Shown: piece by piece, positions 25,459-38,700 of the stretch
Numbering within the stretch: the stretch's first letter is position 1
Layout: each line of letters begins with the position of its first letter
Assembly: GCF_010389155.1 (NCBI RefSeq)
Contig: NC_057766.1
Location: forward strand, 40,681,516-40,745,515
Origin: Erigeron canadensis
Lineage: Eukaryota > Streptophyta > Magnoliopsida > Asterales > Asteraceae
DNA: 64,000 nt
Reading direction: 5' to 3'
The notes under the pieces: generated by a model
The model's input: the letters and a program-made list of their open reading frames with translations, nothing else
Databases searched by the model: none
What the model was told of the DNA's origin: nothing
Position numbers and translations under genes: made by a program

Positions 25459-26043
25459 GGAAATGATTAATCTTTCTAACCAAATAACCTAATAATCCTC
25501 TTAATTAAGAGATGATATATAACATGTGAAAAAATTAATCAAAATTTTATCAATAATGATTTGCTTTCTACATATGAAACTTCAGTTTAATATCATCGTA
25601 TTAATGGATCACTAAAAGATAAGAGAAAACTTATCTTTAGATATAATCTTATTTCAAAATTTATTAAAAATTCTAAATTATAAAATGTTAAATCATAAAC
25701 TAAAAAATAATTGCATATGCTTACGAGCACTTATTGGATAATTAATAATAATAAAACTGAGACACAAATTTACAAAGTTTTAACATTCAATTAAATAAGA
25801 GTATTTATCTTGAAATTTTACCACGAAGTCAGTAAGATAGTCAATAAAAGAAAGCGAGTATGCAATATTTTATTTAAGGATATGCATTGTTAAGGTGTAT
25901 CTTGAAATATATATAAAGTTTGAAGTACTAATACTATTCACAGGTCTTTAAGGGTATGCATTTGTATACCCTAACTTGTACGTAGGTATGCCACTGATTA
26001 GAGATTTATTAGACTATTTGGTTATAAAAATTTATCATTTTCC
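25459..26043. mobile_element. Mutator-like element, 585 bp, 9-bp TSD
   Basis: Termini GGAAATGATTAATC and, in complement, GGAAAATGATAAAT. Perfect 9-bp TSD ATAAAATAA at 25450-25458 and 26044-26052. The terminal ~60 bp match the 179-bp MITE at 18845-19023 (CCAAATARCCTAATAAT, then GAGATG), so this is a longer member of the same family. No transposase coding seen. Confidence 0.8.
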
Positions 26044-26781
26044 ATAAAATAATTCAACTCAATTCAATATCTAATACTCATGGTATCTATTTTTTAATTG
26101 TTTATTTTATTTCGTCTCACTTTAATTTTTTTTTTTAGTATACGTTGTCGTAACTCATAATATGTATAATATTTTTGTGTACATCCGACAACCATTAAAA
26201 TTGTAACTAAAATAATCTTTTTTCTAAAATATAATATATCTTCAAATATATTTATTTGATCAGATTATATCTTGATTAATTATGATCAATACTTTTTAGA
26301 ATTAAAGTTGTCAGAAATATAACGTTGAGTGAGACAAAAAAATTATAATATAAAATTAATTTCATTTTATGTCTTAATATGTATTATACTTATTAATGGA
26401 CCATTTCTATAAGTAAAAAGCAAAACATGCATTTGTTATACATTTTGATTTTCAGGCTGTGCGATGAAAGATTTCAAAATAGTAATAAGTTTAAGATGTT
26501 CATTTTATCTCTTATATAAATAAATAAAAATTATTATGACATAAGATTTTCTATAAATTCTCTTATGTAATACTTTCACACATTCTTTTGGTTTAATTAT
26601 TACATCATCATACATTTTAAAATTAAAATATCCTTCCTTTTATATATATCATTATTAAAATTTTAATTAAATGCCTACATTATTATGTGAGATTTTAATC
26701 ATCTTAACTATGTTGTCTTTCTGGATAACTTTTTTTATTTTTTTTGTTTTTATCAACCGTATGTGTTTCAACGTGTGTCTA

Positions 26782-27095
26782 CAGTGGCGGAGCCAGAAGA
26801 TATGCTCTAGATGAGCCAAAACAAGAGAATAACTAACTGCAAATATGACATTTCAAACGATGTTGTGATCTCTAACTAAAAATGATAGAGATTGTTAAAA
26901 CTACCTTAATAATAATCGTAATATGCTAAATTGATGAGACGTGACTTTTGATTTTTTTTCTTTCGAAATAGGACGAGTTATATCTTGTAAATTACTACTC
27001 GTAAAATTCAACTAAACTTATAAATAATATATTATTGATATTAAGCTTCAGGATGGGCCTTGGCCCTCTCTAAACCCAAAGTGGCTTCGCTAGTG
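26782..27095. mobile_element. hAT-like MITE, about 314 bp
   Basis: Ends CAGTGGCGGAGCCAG and, in complement, CACTAGCGAAGCCAC (11 of the first 14 positions match). Eight-base flanks TGTGTCTA and TTTGTCCA agree at 6 of 8, a weak TSD. The GGCGGAGCCA terminus is common in plant hAT-like MITEs. Confidence 0.55.
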
Positions 27096-27665
27096 TTTGT
27101 CCACAACTACCAAATTTTTGTTTATGTTTAATTCATTTTTTACATAATAATTTAATTATCACAACTTTTTAATTTATTTAACGCTGTTATTATACATTTT
27201 ATTATGACAATATATTTAAAGCTACCCAGGTAATATTCAGGTTATTTACAAAACGTGTATAAGTTAATCCAGGTTGATTAGCTATAAATTAAAATATAGA
27301 AATTGTTGATGGGTAATAATAAGTAAGTTTATACAATTATCATTCAGTTGGTAAAAAAGGCTTATCACATTAGTTCATCTAGCTGATGCATTTTTAGTTT
27401 TTATCGAAAGAAATTGGTTTATCTAAATAAATAATTTTGTAGGCGTGTATATATTGTTTCTATCATTAAAAAAATCTTATTCATTTATCTAACCAAATTT
27501 CAATTCAAAGAATCCATTATTTCTTGAAAAATATAGGGTCGGAGTACACAGTTTAGGCCTTTAGGCCGCCCCACATCCGTGTGATAATAGAAAACATATA
27601 TATTTCCTAGAAACAAAATCGTGTTAGCATGTGATTGGGCCACGCAAAAGAAAGAGAAAAAGCAT

Positions 27666-27673
27666 CCACGTGG
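27666..27673. promoter_or_regulatory. G-box/ABRE CCACGTGG upstream of the PP2C
   Basis: Perfect palindromic CCACGTGG 354 bp upstream of the phosphatase ATG. ABF/AREB bZIP factors bind such sites and clade A PP2C genes are typically ABA-induced, so a role in ABA feedback is plausible but inferred. A TATA-like CATATAAATATAG lies near 27936-27948. Confidence 0.6.
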
Positions 27674-28026
27674 TACCTTTGAGATATCAACAGCATGAAG
27701 ATTTTATTTAGGAAATCAACGGCACAGATTCCATGTAATATAATGTTGAGATATCTACGTCACACCAACTACACATGTCGGATGAGTCTTCCCGTGACGG
27801 TGACGGGCAGCTGTCCGTCCCCACTTCCCCTCCTCTCTCCAACAGGTATAATATGGTCTCTTCTCCATTCCCCTTTTTCTATCAATCAATAACTTTGTAT
27901 TTTTTTTTTCCTCCAAACATTTTTTCTGCACACACATATAAATATAGCTAAAGACACGTACATATCTGTCTCTCGTATTGGAATTGCAAATCCATCAAGA
28001 TATTTTGGTATTGATATTTTATAGAT

Positions 28027-29536
28027 ATGGCTGGTATGTGTTGTGGTGTTGTGGGAGATACAAAGACGACGTCCACAGTTGAACCCAGCAGTGGACGTCA
28101 AGGCAGACGTCGCCGGATGGAAATCCATCAGCTACAATTCTTAGCTGATGCAGCTTCTAAGGTCGTCATGCCTTTGCCTGAAAGTAGCAATAGAAAAAGA
28201 AGAAAAGTTGAAATACTAGAAGCGATTCAAAATACTACTAGTACTGGTGGGGATGGTCACGATGTTGCTCCAAAACAGGCCGAGGAAGAAGTTGTTGGAA
28301 CATCGTCGCAAACCTTGAACGAGGATGTGTTGCACAAAGAGATGTCTAGATTTGGTCTTACGGTTGTTTGCGGGAGAAGAAGAGATTTGGAAGATGCTGT
28401 TGCGGTTAAACCTTCTTTTTGTCAATCGGATTCTCAGGATCTTCACTTTTATGGCGTGTACGATGGCCACGGATGTTCACATGTAATTAATTACCTTTAT
28501 CTTTATTCGATCTTATATATATTGGATAAACATATGTGTTTAATTGTGTATTGATCAAATTGTGTTTCTTCTAATATTGTCATAGGCGGCAATGAAATGC
28601 AAAGATAGAATGCATGAGATAGTGAAAGAAGAAGTTGAGAACAGCGAGAAACCAATAGAATGGAAAGATACAATGGTGAAATGCTTTTCAAAAATGGATA
28701 AAGATGTAACCGAGTGGAGCAATCGTGCTTCTAGCTCAAATTGTAGATGTGAGCTTCAAACTCCACAGTGTGATGCTGTTGGATCTACTTCCGTAGTTGC
28801 CCTTGTCGCTCCTGATAAAATTATCGTCTCTAATTGCGGCGATTCACGGGCTGTACTTTGTAGGAATGGTGTTGCCATCCCTCTCTCAACGGATCATAAG
28901 GTATCAACTACTATTTCTCGAGTATATTAATTATTTCGACATTCAAAACTAACATGTTTCGTTTTGGAATATATAGCCTGATCGACCCGACGAACTTGAA
29001 CGAATTGAAAAGGCGGGTGGCCGTGTTATATATTGGGATGGTGCTAGAGTTCTTGGTGTGCTAGCCATGTCTAGAGCAATCGGTATGTTTAATTTTAACT
29101 ATCAATAATTTCGTTAATGAATATAGACTTGTTGAAGATCTAATTAAGTACTTATGAATAAAAAATTTTGTTTACTAATAATTGTTTCATTACTATCTCC
29201 ACAGGTGATAACTATTTGAAGCCATACGTGATACCGGAACCGGAAGTAACCGTAACGGAACGTACAGCTGAAGACGAGTGTCTTATCCTTGCGAGCGACG
29301 GCTTATGGGACGTAGTATCAAACGACGTAGCATGCAGCGTCGCTCGCATGTGTCTGAGCTCTCAGGAGGTCCCATCACCGCCGCGTTCGCCCGGAAGTGA
29401 GCTAAACGTGGCGCGTGGTGAGAGCTCAGACAAGGCATGTTCCGATGCTTCAATACTTTTAACCAAATTAGCCTTGGCTAGAAGAAGCACGGATAACGTT
29501 AGCGTTGTGGTGATTGATCTAAGAAGAAATCTATAA
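28027..29536 (+). CDS. AHG3: Clade A protein phosphatase 2C, AHG3/PP2CA type
   Basis: Mn/Mg-dependent Ser/Thr phosphatase that inhibits SnRK2 kinases and is itself inhibited by ABA-bound PYR/PYL receptors. Exons: 28027-28482, 28586-28900, 28977-29082, 29205-29536; 402 residues, close to Arabidopsis AHG3. Start [11 protein letters not shown] matches the AHG3 N-terminus. PP2C motifs in order: [24 protein letters not shown] (metal-binding Asp146), [78 protein letters not shown]. Trp277 in IYWDGARV is the tryptophan that locks onto the ABA receptor gate in clade A enzymes, so receptor sensitivity is expected. The basic RKRRK-like stretch at about 58-62 could be a nuclear signal. No disruption seen. 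Confidence 0.95.
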
Positions 29537-30302
29537 CAATAATAATGACACTCTTTGTTTTTATTAAATAGAAATTTAAGCAATTTTTTTTTGTTTCTTT
29601 AACATTGTTTCATCAAAGATGGAAAGGTTTGATGTATTATTGTTAACGATAACGATATTAATTAATTTTATCATTATTATAAGTTGTATAGTTGAATTGA
29701 AGTATAATACTTGTATTTTATTTTGTCCTTTTGGATTGAATTAGTTAAGTGGATCAAAGTTAGTAATTATGTGGCCGATCTAGTCTAAGAACTAGGTGAC
29801 TCATCGCAAGAGTGATAGCGACACGAATCAATTGGAAAATATTTTGAGGACCACGTAGATTTGCTCCAGCTGGATTGTTCGCATTGATGAAGCCATATAC
29901 GCAAGTCGTAATATAAGTGTGTATTATAAAAGTTGTATTTGCTTCGTATTTTATAAGAAAGTTCTTATTCTTATACAAATTTGCATTTGATTAACTTTTG
30001 AGGAAACTAGAAGTTAGCTGAATCGATCGTATTTTCAAGTTCAAATCATTTATGAACTAAAACTATTAAAAGATTTGGGGAAAGGAAATGATTAATTTTT
30101 TAACTAAATAAACTAATAATTCTTTTAATAATGAGATAAAAAATGACATAAAAAATCAGGCCAGACTCTATGCCAATCAATTTTTGGTTTCAGTAGGCCA
30201 ACGATTTTAACTTTTAACCAAGTGTCAAGATGGTTGTGTCGTGCTAAAGTAAAGCTTATTATATATTACATTTATTATAAATATTTATTATAAATTATAA
30301 AT
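29537..30302. other. PP2C 3' region and spacer with a truncated MITE
   Basis: Holds the phosphatase 3' UTR. At about 30084-30150 lies a partial terminus (GGAAATGATTAATT, then AATAATTCTTTTAAT and GAGATA) of the Mutator-like family seen at 18845 and 25459; its other end is not found. Confidence 0.5.
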
Positions 30303-30423
30303 GGAGGGGGATAAATTTACAATACATTTACAACAATACATGTTTTATACAGTTGTAAACTGTACTGTATAATATGTTCATTTGTATAGATGGCCAAAAT
30401 CTGTTATAGATATATCATTCTCC
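30303..30423. mobile_element. Mutator-like MITE, 121 bp, 9-bp TSD
   Basis: Perfect 9-bp TSD ATTATAAAT at 30294-30302 and 30424-30432. Termini GGAGGGGGATAAATTTAC and, in complement, GGAGAATGATATATCTA. Internal CTACAAC-like blocks relate it to the element at 22463-22593. Confidence 0.8.
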
Positions 30424-30432
30424 ATTATAAAT

Positions 30433-33369
30433 AGATGCAGTCATCTATACTTAGATTAATTTAAGACGTTCAAAAGTAAAAATAAATCATTTACTCGTAT
30501 TAGTTTAAATAATACACGAGAAATTTTGTTAAGTTACAGTATGTTAGAATATACAACTATCTCGTGTTCTTTATGTTCACTAAAGCCCGTGTACGGAAGA
30601 TATGGCGGTGTTATATGTTAATTTAAATTTTTGAAAGAAATAATAATAATCACCTTATTTTATATGCATAAAAAATAGACCTATAAAATTTTAATAATTT
30701 AACATGTGGATTCAATTAAATTTTTCTTGATTTTTATTTTTCTAATTTTATCTTTTGTTATTCCAAATTTCTATTATAACTACACCTTATAAAGAGTGAC
30801 GACGGACAACTTTGCCAACAGTCGGTTTTTACCTTAGACTGTCTAGAACAAAAGTATGTAAGTTGTGTTAACTATTTATTGATGAATATTTAAATATATA
30901 AATGATTAAATTGATTAAATAAATAAATAATAAAAATATGAAAATGTTAAAATAATTCAAAAGTTATATATTTAAATAACTAAAGTTTTAAAAAGGTTTT
31001 GAAAATTAATACACCATTAGACTCAATTATAATGTATTATTGATATGATATAGTTTATGTAAGTTTTTATAAGTCTTATCGGATGGAGAGAAGCACTGAA
31101 CGAGAATGCATGTGTGCCTTCATAACAAACAACAGTCAAGTTTTGGTTCAGGGTAATTTTGATGGTTTAGAACCAATTGATCATGGTTAATCTTGATGGT
31201 TTCTCATTTCTGCTTCCGTTTTCTCTCTTCCTTTTTGCGTTTGCGTGTATGAATTAGTGTTAGAAGGTTTGATCATTTAGATGCCTCTGAGCTTGGAATA
31301 AAATCTTTTTGCTTGTCGAAAGAAAGATAAAGAAGTCTTTATTAGTTTTTTCTATCATTCATATCTTGGAATGGAATATCAAATCATGATCACCGGTTTT
31401 CCTACGGTCTCTTCGCGTCTCGCAATAGGATTTATTTTTTTTAATATCTAATTCACTAGCATTGTGTACAAGGAATATATATGTTGTGAATTGCCGGATA
31501 TGAAAAGACTCTGAAGTTCTACACATGCCGTATATAAAAACTATTTACCAAATTTAGAATACTAAGCTAAAGAATTAGAAACGTACACAACTTATAAAAA
31601 TCTATTCCTTCCCAAACTTGAAACCACAAAACTAGTCGATTTGTACAACACAAAGTTTCCTTTTACAATCGTATTACTAGTCCTAATACCTATACGATAT
31701 ACGATAGTTATATAAGTTATATCATAAAGAAATTCGAATCTGCCTCATACATGATTCGTGAATATGAAATAAATTGTGGTTAAAGTAAATCGATGAGTGA
31801 AGCTAAATTACAATAAACATTAATGATAAATATAATATACGTTTAGTTAACGTTTTGGATTTACCTTAAATTTTTAAAACCACATCAAAATCGGAACTTG
31901 TAAGCATAGTGCATGATGACAAATAGCCTTGTGATTTCGGATCGTAAACTCAAAATTTTGAAGTCTTCATGTTAATCATGTTAATAAAGTATTATAATTA
32001 ATATAAGTAGTAGGATTTGAACAATTGAAAAAGAAAAAGAGACAATTTATTAATAAAAAAAGATCAATCAAATAAGGTTATAATATCTTTTGTATTAATA
32101 AGCCAAGAGTTAGATTTTAGTTCTAAGTCTAATAAAAAAATTGAATTTATATACAACTAAAAAAGCTAATTTAATAAAATAAATAAATTAAATGGCCATT
32201 AAGAATTACGCTACGTGTCATTGTAAGAAAATATGAATCATGTTTTAGTTTATTGGTAGATACTTCACAGTTCCACATACAACGTGATGACGAAAAAGAA
32301 GATACCTCTAATTTGATGGCAGTATTATGAAAAAACACCCACGATGGCATGATGCATAACAATTGTCTGTGACTTTTGGCAAACTAGTATTACGGGGGTT
32401 TTGGTATTCACATGTGTAATGTGTTATCGGATTAAGTAAAAGTGTGCTCTTAAACATACAAAACTTGGATTGAACCGAAAACCATACTTTCAATTATTCC
32501 ACATAATTAATTTACACAAAGATTACATATATGACAAGCCTAGCTACATACAAAAGCACTGATATAATAGTAAAATAAAGATAAAAATATTATTATTACT
32601 TGATCAAATATCAAATAGAGCACTGTAGATATAGGAGTCTCACTTTAACGTTCCTTTTGCATGATCTCGTTTAATTTGCGAAAAATCAAAGAGGTCCATT
32701 AATTTTCTTCCTCTTGCTATCAAGTATCAACTATAATGACATGTGTATGTATTAAACTTAACAAAATGTTGAGCAACGTGTATCGGTGTATATACGGTGG
32801 TCCATGAAGACGGCTGACATGGTGTCTCTGAGTGCGTATGTGGATGGATAACGGCGAACTCTTAATCAGAATATAGGCACAAGTCAACATCAGGTGCAGC
32901 CACGTCTACATTTGGTCCAACCCTACGGCGTCACTCTCTGTGTGCTGGATTCCAATTAAATAAATTAATCAATCATCCCAGTGGACTCCCAAGTCAATAT
33001 TTATATTTATTTATTTAGCATATCCATCCCTATACAATGTATTTCGTTGCCATTTTAGAACCAAGGTTTTAAAACCTTGAACCCGGCAACCCGCCAGTTT
33101 ACTGTAAACAACAGTTATAACCATCCCTATACAATAATACAAGTATTTCTTTTCTATCGATAAATTTTAGATTCAACAGGATACGTCTTTATATACTTAA
33201 TTTTACTTTCAAGGGAAATTCACAATTAAAAAACTGTCGACTCCATACTAGAAAACATTTATTGCTCACACCGAGTACTTTAATTGGAGAAAATCCATTT
33301 AAATAGAAAAACCGTTCATGTGAAGACTTGAATGGTTGAACCTATACCAAAGGCTCCCAAGACCTCATT
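30433..33369. other. Gene-free spacer
   Basis: No ORF with family resemblance and no repeat boundary that I can support. The stretch at 32760-32950 is GC-richer and non-coding. Confidence 0.35.
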
Positions 33370-33725
33370 AACACCACTAATAATTTTACTTAGTTTTAGC
33401 TTAATGGTTGAAAGATTATTCTTCTTGAGGTCTTGTGTTCAAGCCTTAGGTAGGACATAAGAATTAAGTCCCTTTATGAGGACTTGACTTGGGGATACCT
33501 AGGTTCAAGTCTGAGGGGACAGAATTTACCCTTATTAATCGTTGTACTTTCGGGCGGATTAGTAGGGGTATCCCCCATCGGGTATTTGAAATAGACATTT
33601 CTACTTCGAGAGAGCTCTCCAGCGCAAACTCGGTTAAAACAACGTATGCTAGAGCTTCCGTTATCGAATCGTGACACGAAGTTTCCAACGAAATTCACCT
33701 TAAAAAAATAAACACCACTAATAAT
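33370..33725 (+). mobile_element. Full-length SINE with 15-bp target-site duplications
   Basis: Body 33385-33710 lies between perfect 15-bp direct repeats AACACCACTAATAAT (33370-33384 and 33711-33725). The head has a box A-like TAGCTTAATGGTTGAAAG and a box B-like GTGTTCAAGCC. The tail is CCTTAAAAAAATA. About 326 bp is long for a SINE; a second box B-like GGTTCAAGTC near 33501 suggests a dimeric or composite head. The distal half recurs at 20019-20215. Confidence 0.85.
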
Positions 33726-35710
33726 ATAAAGTTACACATATAGCTTACAAATGTCAAATGGTGACCTTCCAATAAAATCAATTTTAAAATAAAAACAATG
33801 ATAATACTTAAAATTAATGTTTTTACATTTCAGATTCATCAATATGATGTATTTGTATCTCTAAAATTTACTAATATATAGATGCATTGATGCGTATTAT
33901 CATTATTTGTTGACAAATTAAGATTTATAAATTTGATGCACATATATCTAAGATGAATGAATGAAACAAAAAAGTGTGATATTTTTGGTTGTGAATATAT
34001 ATTATACATCTAAATATTAATGATAAGGTATGAAACATACATTTTATTTTATGTACTTTTAAAGTTTTATTGCATCCGAATGAAATCTTTTAAGTATTTT
34101 ATCCATGATTATATGTTAAAGCCAGATGTAATTGATTGGAATTTTATATTGACACAAAAGTGTAGATTTTGGTACTATAAAACGTATATTTTGGTATTAT
34201 AGACCCAGGATCCTTTTATATATATATAACTTGTAAAGACCAACGAGCCAACTACATATTAACTTTTGATTCTATGTTGCATTCATCTACTTCTATCGAT
34301 CCACATAAATAACCAATCCTTTAACTTATTGTTCTGTAAATAAACACGAGCATATACGGTTGATTTTAGCTGGCTAGTAGCTAGATATTCTATTGTATCA
34401 CGATTTGATGGTCTATAAAAAAGAAAATCATGAGAAAGTCTTTCATATGATCACGATTTAATCACTAACTCGTTATTGAAAAAAAATTTTGAGAGAAAAA
34501 AATTAGCTGCCAGGCTTTTAAAATTGTTAACTGGTTGGTTTTTTTTTTTTTGTTTTTTGTTTTTTTTACCATTTTTCATGAGGATTGTAACTTCAGTCAT
34601 GAACCATAAAATTTATTTTTATCATACTTGTTTTTTTGGCAGTCTTGAAGCCGGCACTGTTGATATGCCTTTATAATCATTAAGATTCATGACAAAAACA
34701 TGAAACTCACATATTTACTTAAATGTACTTGAACTCAGAACCTAAATTTACAACTTTACTTCGAATACAGATAGGCCAAAAGTTATTCTATGTAGTGTTT
34801 GTCACTTGGGACATATCTTTCTGGAGAATAAAATTTCTCTCCCCTGCTAATTCTTACCACAAAATCATATTCCTAGACAAAAATCCTCCTCCATGAAAGT
34901 TTGACGTGTCTTTTTGCAATGTTAAAAGACTTTGATATCCGTAGAATCTCATTTATTAGTGATGCTATAATCAAAGAATATGATCTTCCATGATATATTC
35001 GATATGTCTGGTTTGAAGACTGACAAAACAACGTTATCATATGGAAGCTTTGACTGGTTTCACATCAAAATGACTACTTTATGAATCGTATGTGGCATAT
35101 ATTCAGATTCAGTTTTGTGTTCTTTTGTGCTCATTGAATTAGTCACCAGAACAAATGGATTCATTTTTGTAAATCACAGCATTTCCGTAACACATATTTT
35201 ACTCTTTCCAGTTGTCCAATGAAGCAATATGCTGGCAGTCGAGTATATAAGCATGTTAAGTTTCCTACTTTCCTGTGCAAGTTTGATATGCTAAATACAC
35301 AATGCTCGACGGAAACATAACCGGCTCTTTTGATTACGAGGATTTTTGGATTAAAAAGAAAGAAATCAGATTTTCATCTGGTTTCCTACGACTCTTTCAC
35401 AAAAAGTAGTTAACGAAATCATGTAAAAAGCCTAATGGATGAATACAAAAACTTACATAGAATGTTCTCAATGTAAAGTCCTGCACCTAATGTAACGATA
35501 CACAACTAGTAACCACAAAACAAAAAAATCATACAGAATAAGTAACCACAAAATGACTATGATATACAAGACCTTGTTGTGCTACAACTATAGAACAGTA
35601 AAATTAAACTCGAACCTTTATCCTCTGTAGTTTTCTTTAGAGTAATAGGAAGCTGAAGCAGTTTGCTTTTAATGAATATAAAATAATCGAAAACTCTCAT
35701 TATGAGTTGA
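33726..35710. other. Gene-free spacer downstream of PMT11
   Basis: No supported gene. The end nearest 35711 would carry the 3' UTR of the minus-strand methyltransferase. Confidence 0.4.
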
Positions 35711-38700
35711 CTAGGGCAGGTTTTTGTCACACGTCAAAACTCTATAACTTGCGTGAGGTCCCTCAGCTGTATCACGCAGTGCTACACGCCACCCAATTGC
35801 CTTCCCTATCCCTACAAGCTCATCCATCACCGAAATGGAATCGCGAATGTACACACGTCCCCCAGGTCTCAGAATTCTATCCATCTCAAGCATGATGCTA
35901 GTAATGTTGCATCTGATAGTTTGACATTCACCCAAAAGAAGAGATTCAATAACTGAGCAAAAATTGGAGATTTTTACAGCTTGTCATTTCGCATATCTAA
36001 TATTCATGATTACCTTTTTTGTTCAATTGAGAAGAGACCAGCTGCATGCAAGAGGTCATACGTTCTTGGGTACGTATCAAATGGCTCACACCTGTAATTT
36101 TGAGTGATCAAGACGAGATCATAAATATGAAATTGGCGACTACTAAGGTTCACTATAGCAAAGTAGTCAGTCATACCAATCATGCATAACTCCTAGAAGT
36201 CCACGATCATAGATGACAGGCAAGGTGTTAGGACCACTAACAGGAACAACGTTCATAACCCAGCAATCTAGTTGATTCTCAATTAAGGCTGCTGCAAAGC
36301 TGCCAAAGTAAAAAAAGAAAGGGTTGGTCTTATCAAGTTCTGATGATCTATAAAAGAGTCTTACGGTAGGAGATTAAAAAAATTCATTCACCCTCCATAG
36401 CCCGCTCTCATGTCCAGCACATTTCGAAGCTTGTAAGTTCCCCAGCGTAAAGCTCGCACGTAGCTATCTATTATTTCTTTCCAGTATTTGGATTCTGCTT
36501 TAAACAGATCCTTTCTAGAAACGTATGCGTCAAGCTTTATACTTTGAAGCCTCTCAGGAGGATTGTTCAGTCGTTCCGGCCACGAGGTAATATTTGCTCC
36601 AGACCCATCCTCAGGCAGTCGAGAAATACATGGCTTCAAATTAACATACCTGAAATCAAAGTAATTTGATATGACTGATTTTATTTCTGTCAAGCAAAAA
36701 AACAAAAAAAAAGGATCTATTGATATGACTGATTTGAGGTGGCGTCATTACAGAGGTCCATGGAGTGACAAATGTATCAAAAAACAAGGTTTTCATAAGA
36801 ATTCAAGCCTTCAAGGTACAATTTTTCCTAGACTTATTCATGAGAGCATCAATGAAACAATACGAAATCGCCAAGACTGGCTTACCCTTAAAAAAGTTGG
36901 CGTGAAACCACGATGCCTAATCCCTATTGATGGGTTACCAAATTATGAATATAATTTCATTGCCTGACACTTTAACGAACCCTAAACGCAATCGTGCATG
37001 GACCTTGATATGAGTCTAGTATTCTCTTCATTTTTCCCTGCTCAGGTACTCGTTACTATGCTTATCAAATATTCAAAAGGGCTGGGTCAATTTGGTGCAT
37101 AACTATACTCATTGAACATTCAAACTTTCAAAGAGCTGGGGAATTTTGGTGTGCAACTAGTTCTGGTATTTTCCCCGTTACTTCAGTTTATAATCACTTT
37201 TGGTTAATATGTCATCTTTATACTTTAAGGCGTAATAAAATATTTGTGATTATGCTCCATGCATAATATTTTAATACTGAATTAAATCACAGCTGTTCTG
37301 TCTCAATTCAGGTGCCCAAATAGGCTGCAAAAAGAAGGTTGGGTGCTTGTGGGGCAAGGACACCCGGCCTCGAATAGGAGGGGGCTTCGCTCTGGATCCT
37401 CCCTGCTTGCAGAAATGAATGGATCAGAAGGGGGCTGGATTCTATATTTCCGGGCCGGGCGGGAGGTGAAGGCCATAAGAGAAGATTGCCCTCCCGGTAA
37501 GGAAGAGGGGAAAAAGGAAAGATATTAAATGGGGGGATTTCGCCGATATTGAGTCGACTATAAACTATTCATCTTGCTTGGAACCGTCGTTGTGTATGGG
37601 GAAAGAGGGCTTCTACCTATGCTTGGTTGGGAAAAGGGTGATAGCACAATGGCGGTGCGGCTAGGCTTTGTGGGTTCGAATGCCGGTTTGAGATAACCAG
37701 CCAGACAAGGGAAAGAAGGAAGTCTTCCTGCGGAGGGGGAAGAAGCGGCCCGGTTTAATAGATTCAATGGTCGACTTGCATGAAATAAAATAGAGAAAAA
37801 GACCTTCAAGATAATAACCATTTTCAAGAGACAAACTCCAGTGAACCACTTTCCTCCTCTCTTCTTTTCTTCATTCCATTCATTCCCCTTTGAAAGAAGT
37901 AAAAAAAAAAAAAAAAAAGAGTTGCAGACAAGAAAGTAGCTGTGACGTGAACTGCGGTGTGCTCATCAAAGTGTTGGCTGCACTGTGCTGAATGAACAAA
38001 TCCCATTCCCTTTTCCTTTTCCCTTTCCTTTGTGAGGAAAGCCCTCACCTTCTCTCTTCCAACCATCATGCTTTTAGGCGTTTTTGCTTATGCACACCGG
38101 GCTGCTTAGTCGGAATAGGATATACACAGACTAGATCATCAGTTAAATTCAATTAAATGGTTAGCCCGGGGAAAGTTGATGAGGATTGAAGTGGCCTTAC
38201 TGTAACTAGTCAAAGCCCCTTATTTCTTTACTTGGGGTAACCTTCAGGCATACATTGATGACTAGAGACTAATCGTTTTCAAAGTACATGAACACAAGCA
38301 AACTCCCACTCTTAGTAATAAAGTTCACAGGGATTCATAATTTCATACTGAAATGCAGAGAGTAATTAAACAGACTAGATACAATAAGACCAAAAGCAAA
38401 AGTAAACATTCTACTTGACAATCTAGTATCTAGTACTGACAATAAGAAAGAAAAAAGGAGTTATAACAAGAAACTATCAGAGAAAAGCTCCAAGCAACAC
38501 ATTTTGACACTGTTAAAAGTAAACTGATGAGATTTTGCCTATTCAGGTTACCAGGGGAAGGCGAGTCGTTTTTAATCGGATGTAAGCAGCCTAAGCGGGG
38601 TATCCTGTGGCTGTTTCCAAGCCTATCCCTGTCCACCCCCAAAATTGTATATAGCAGGAATTTAAAACCTAACATCTCTTGTTAAAGGTCAAGATGTTAT

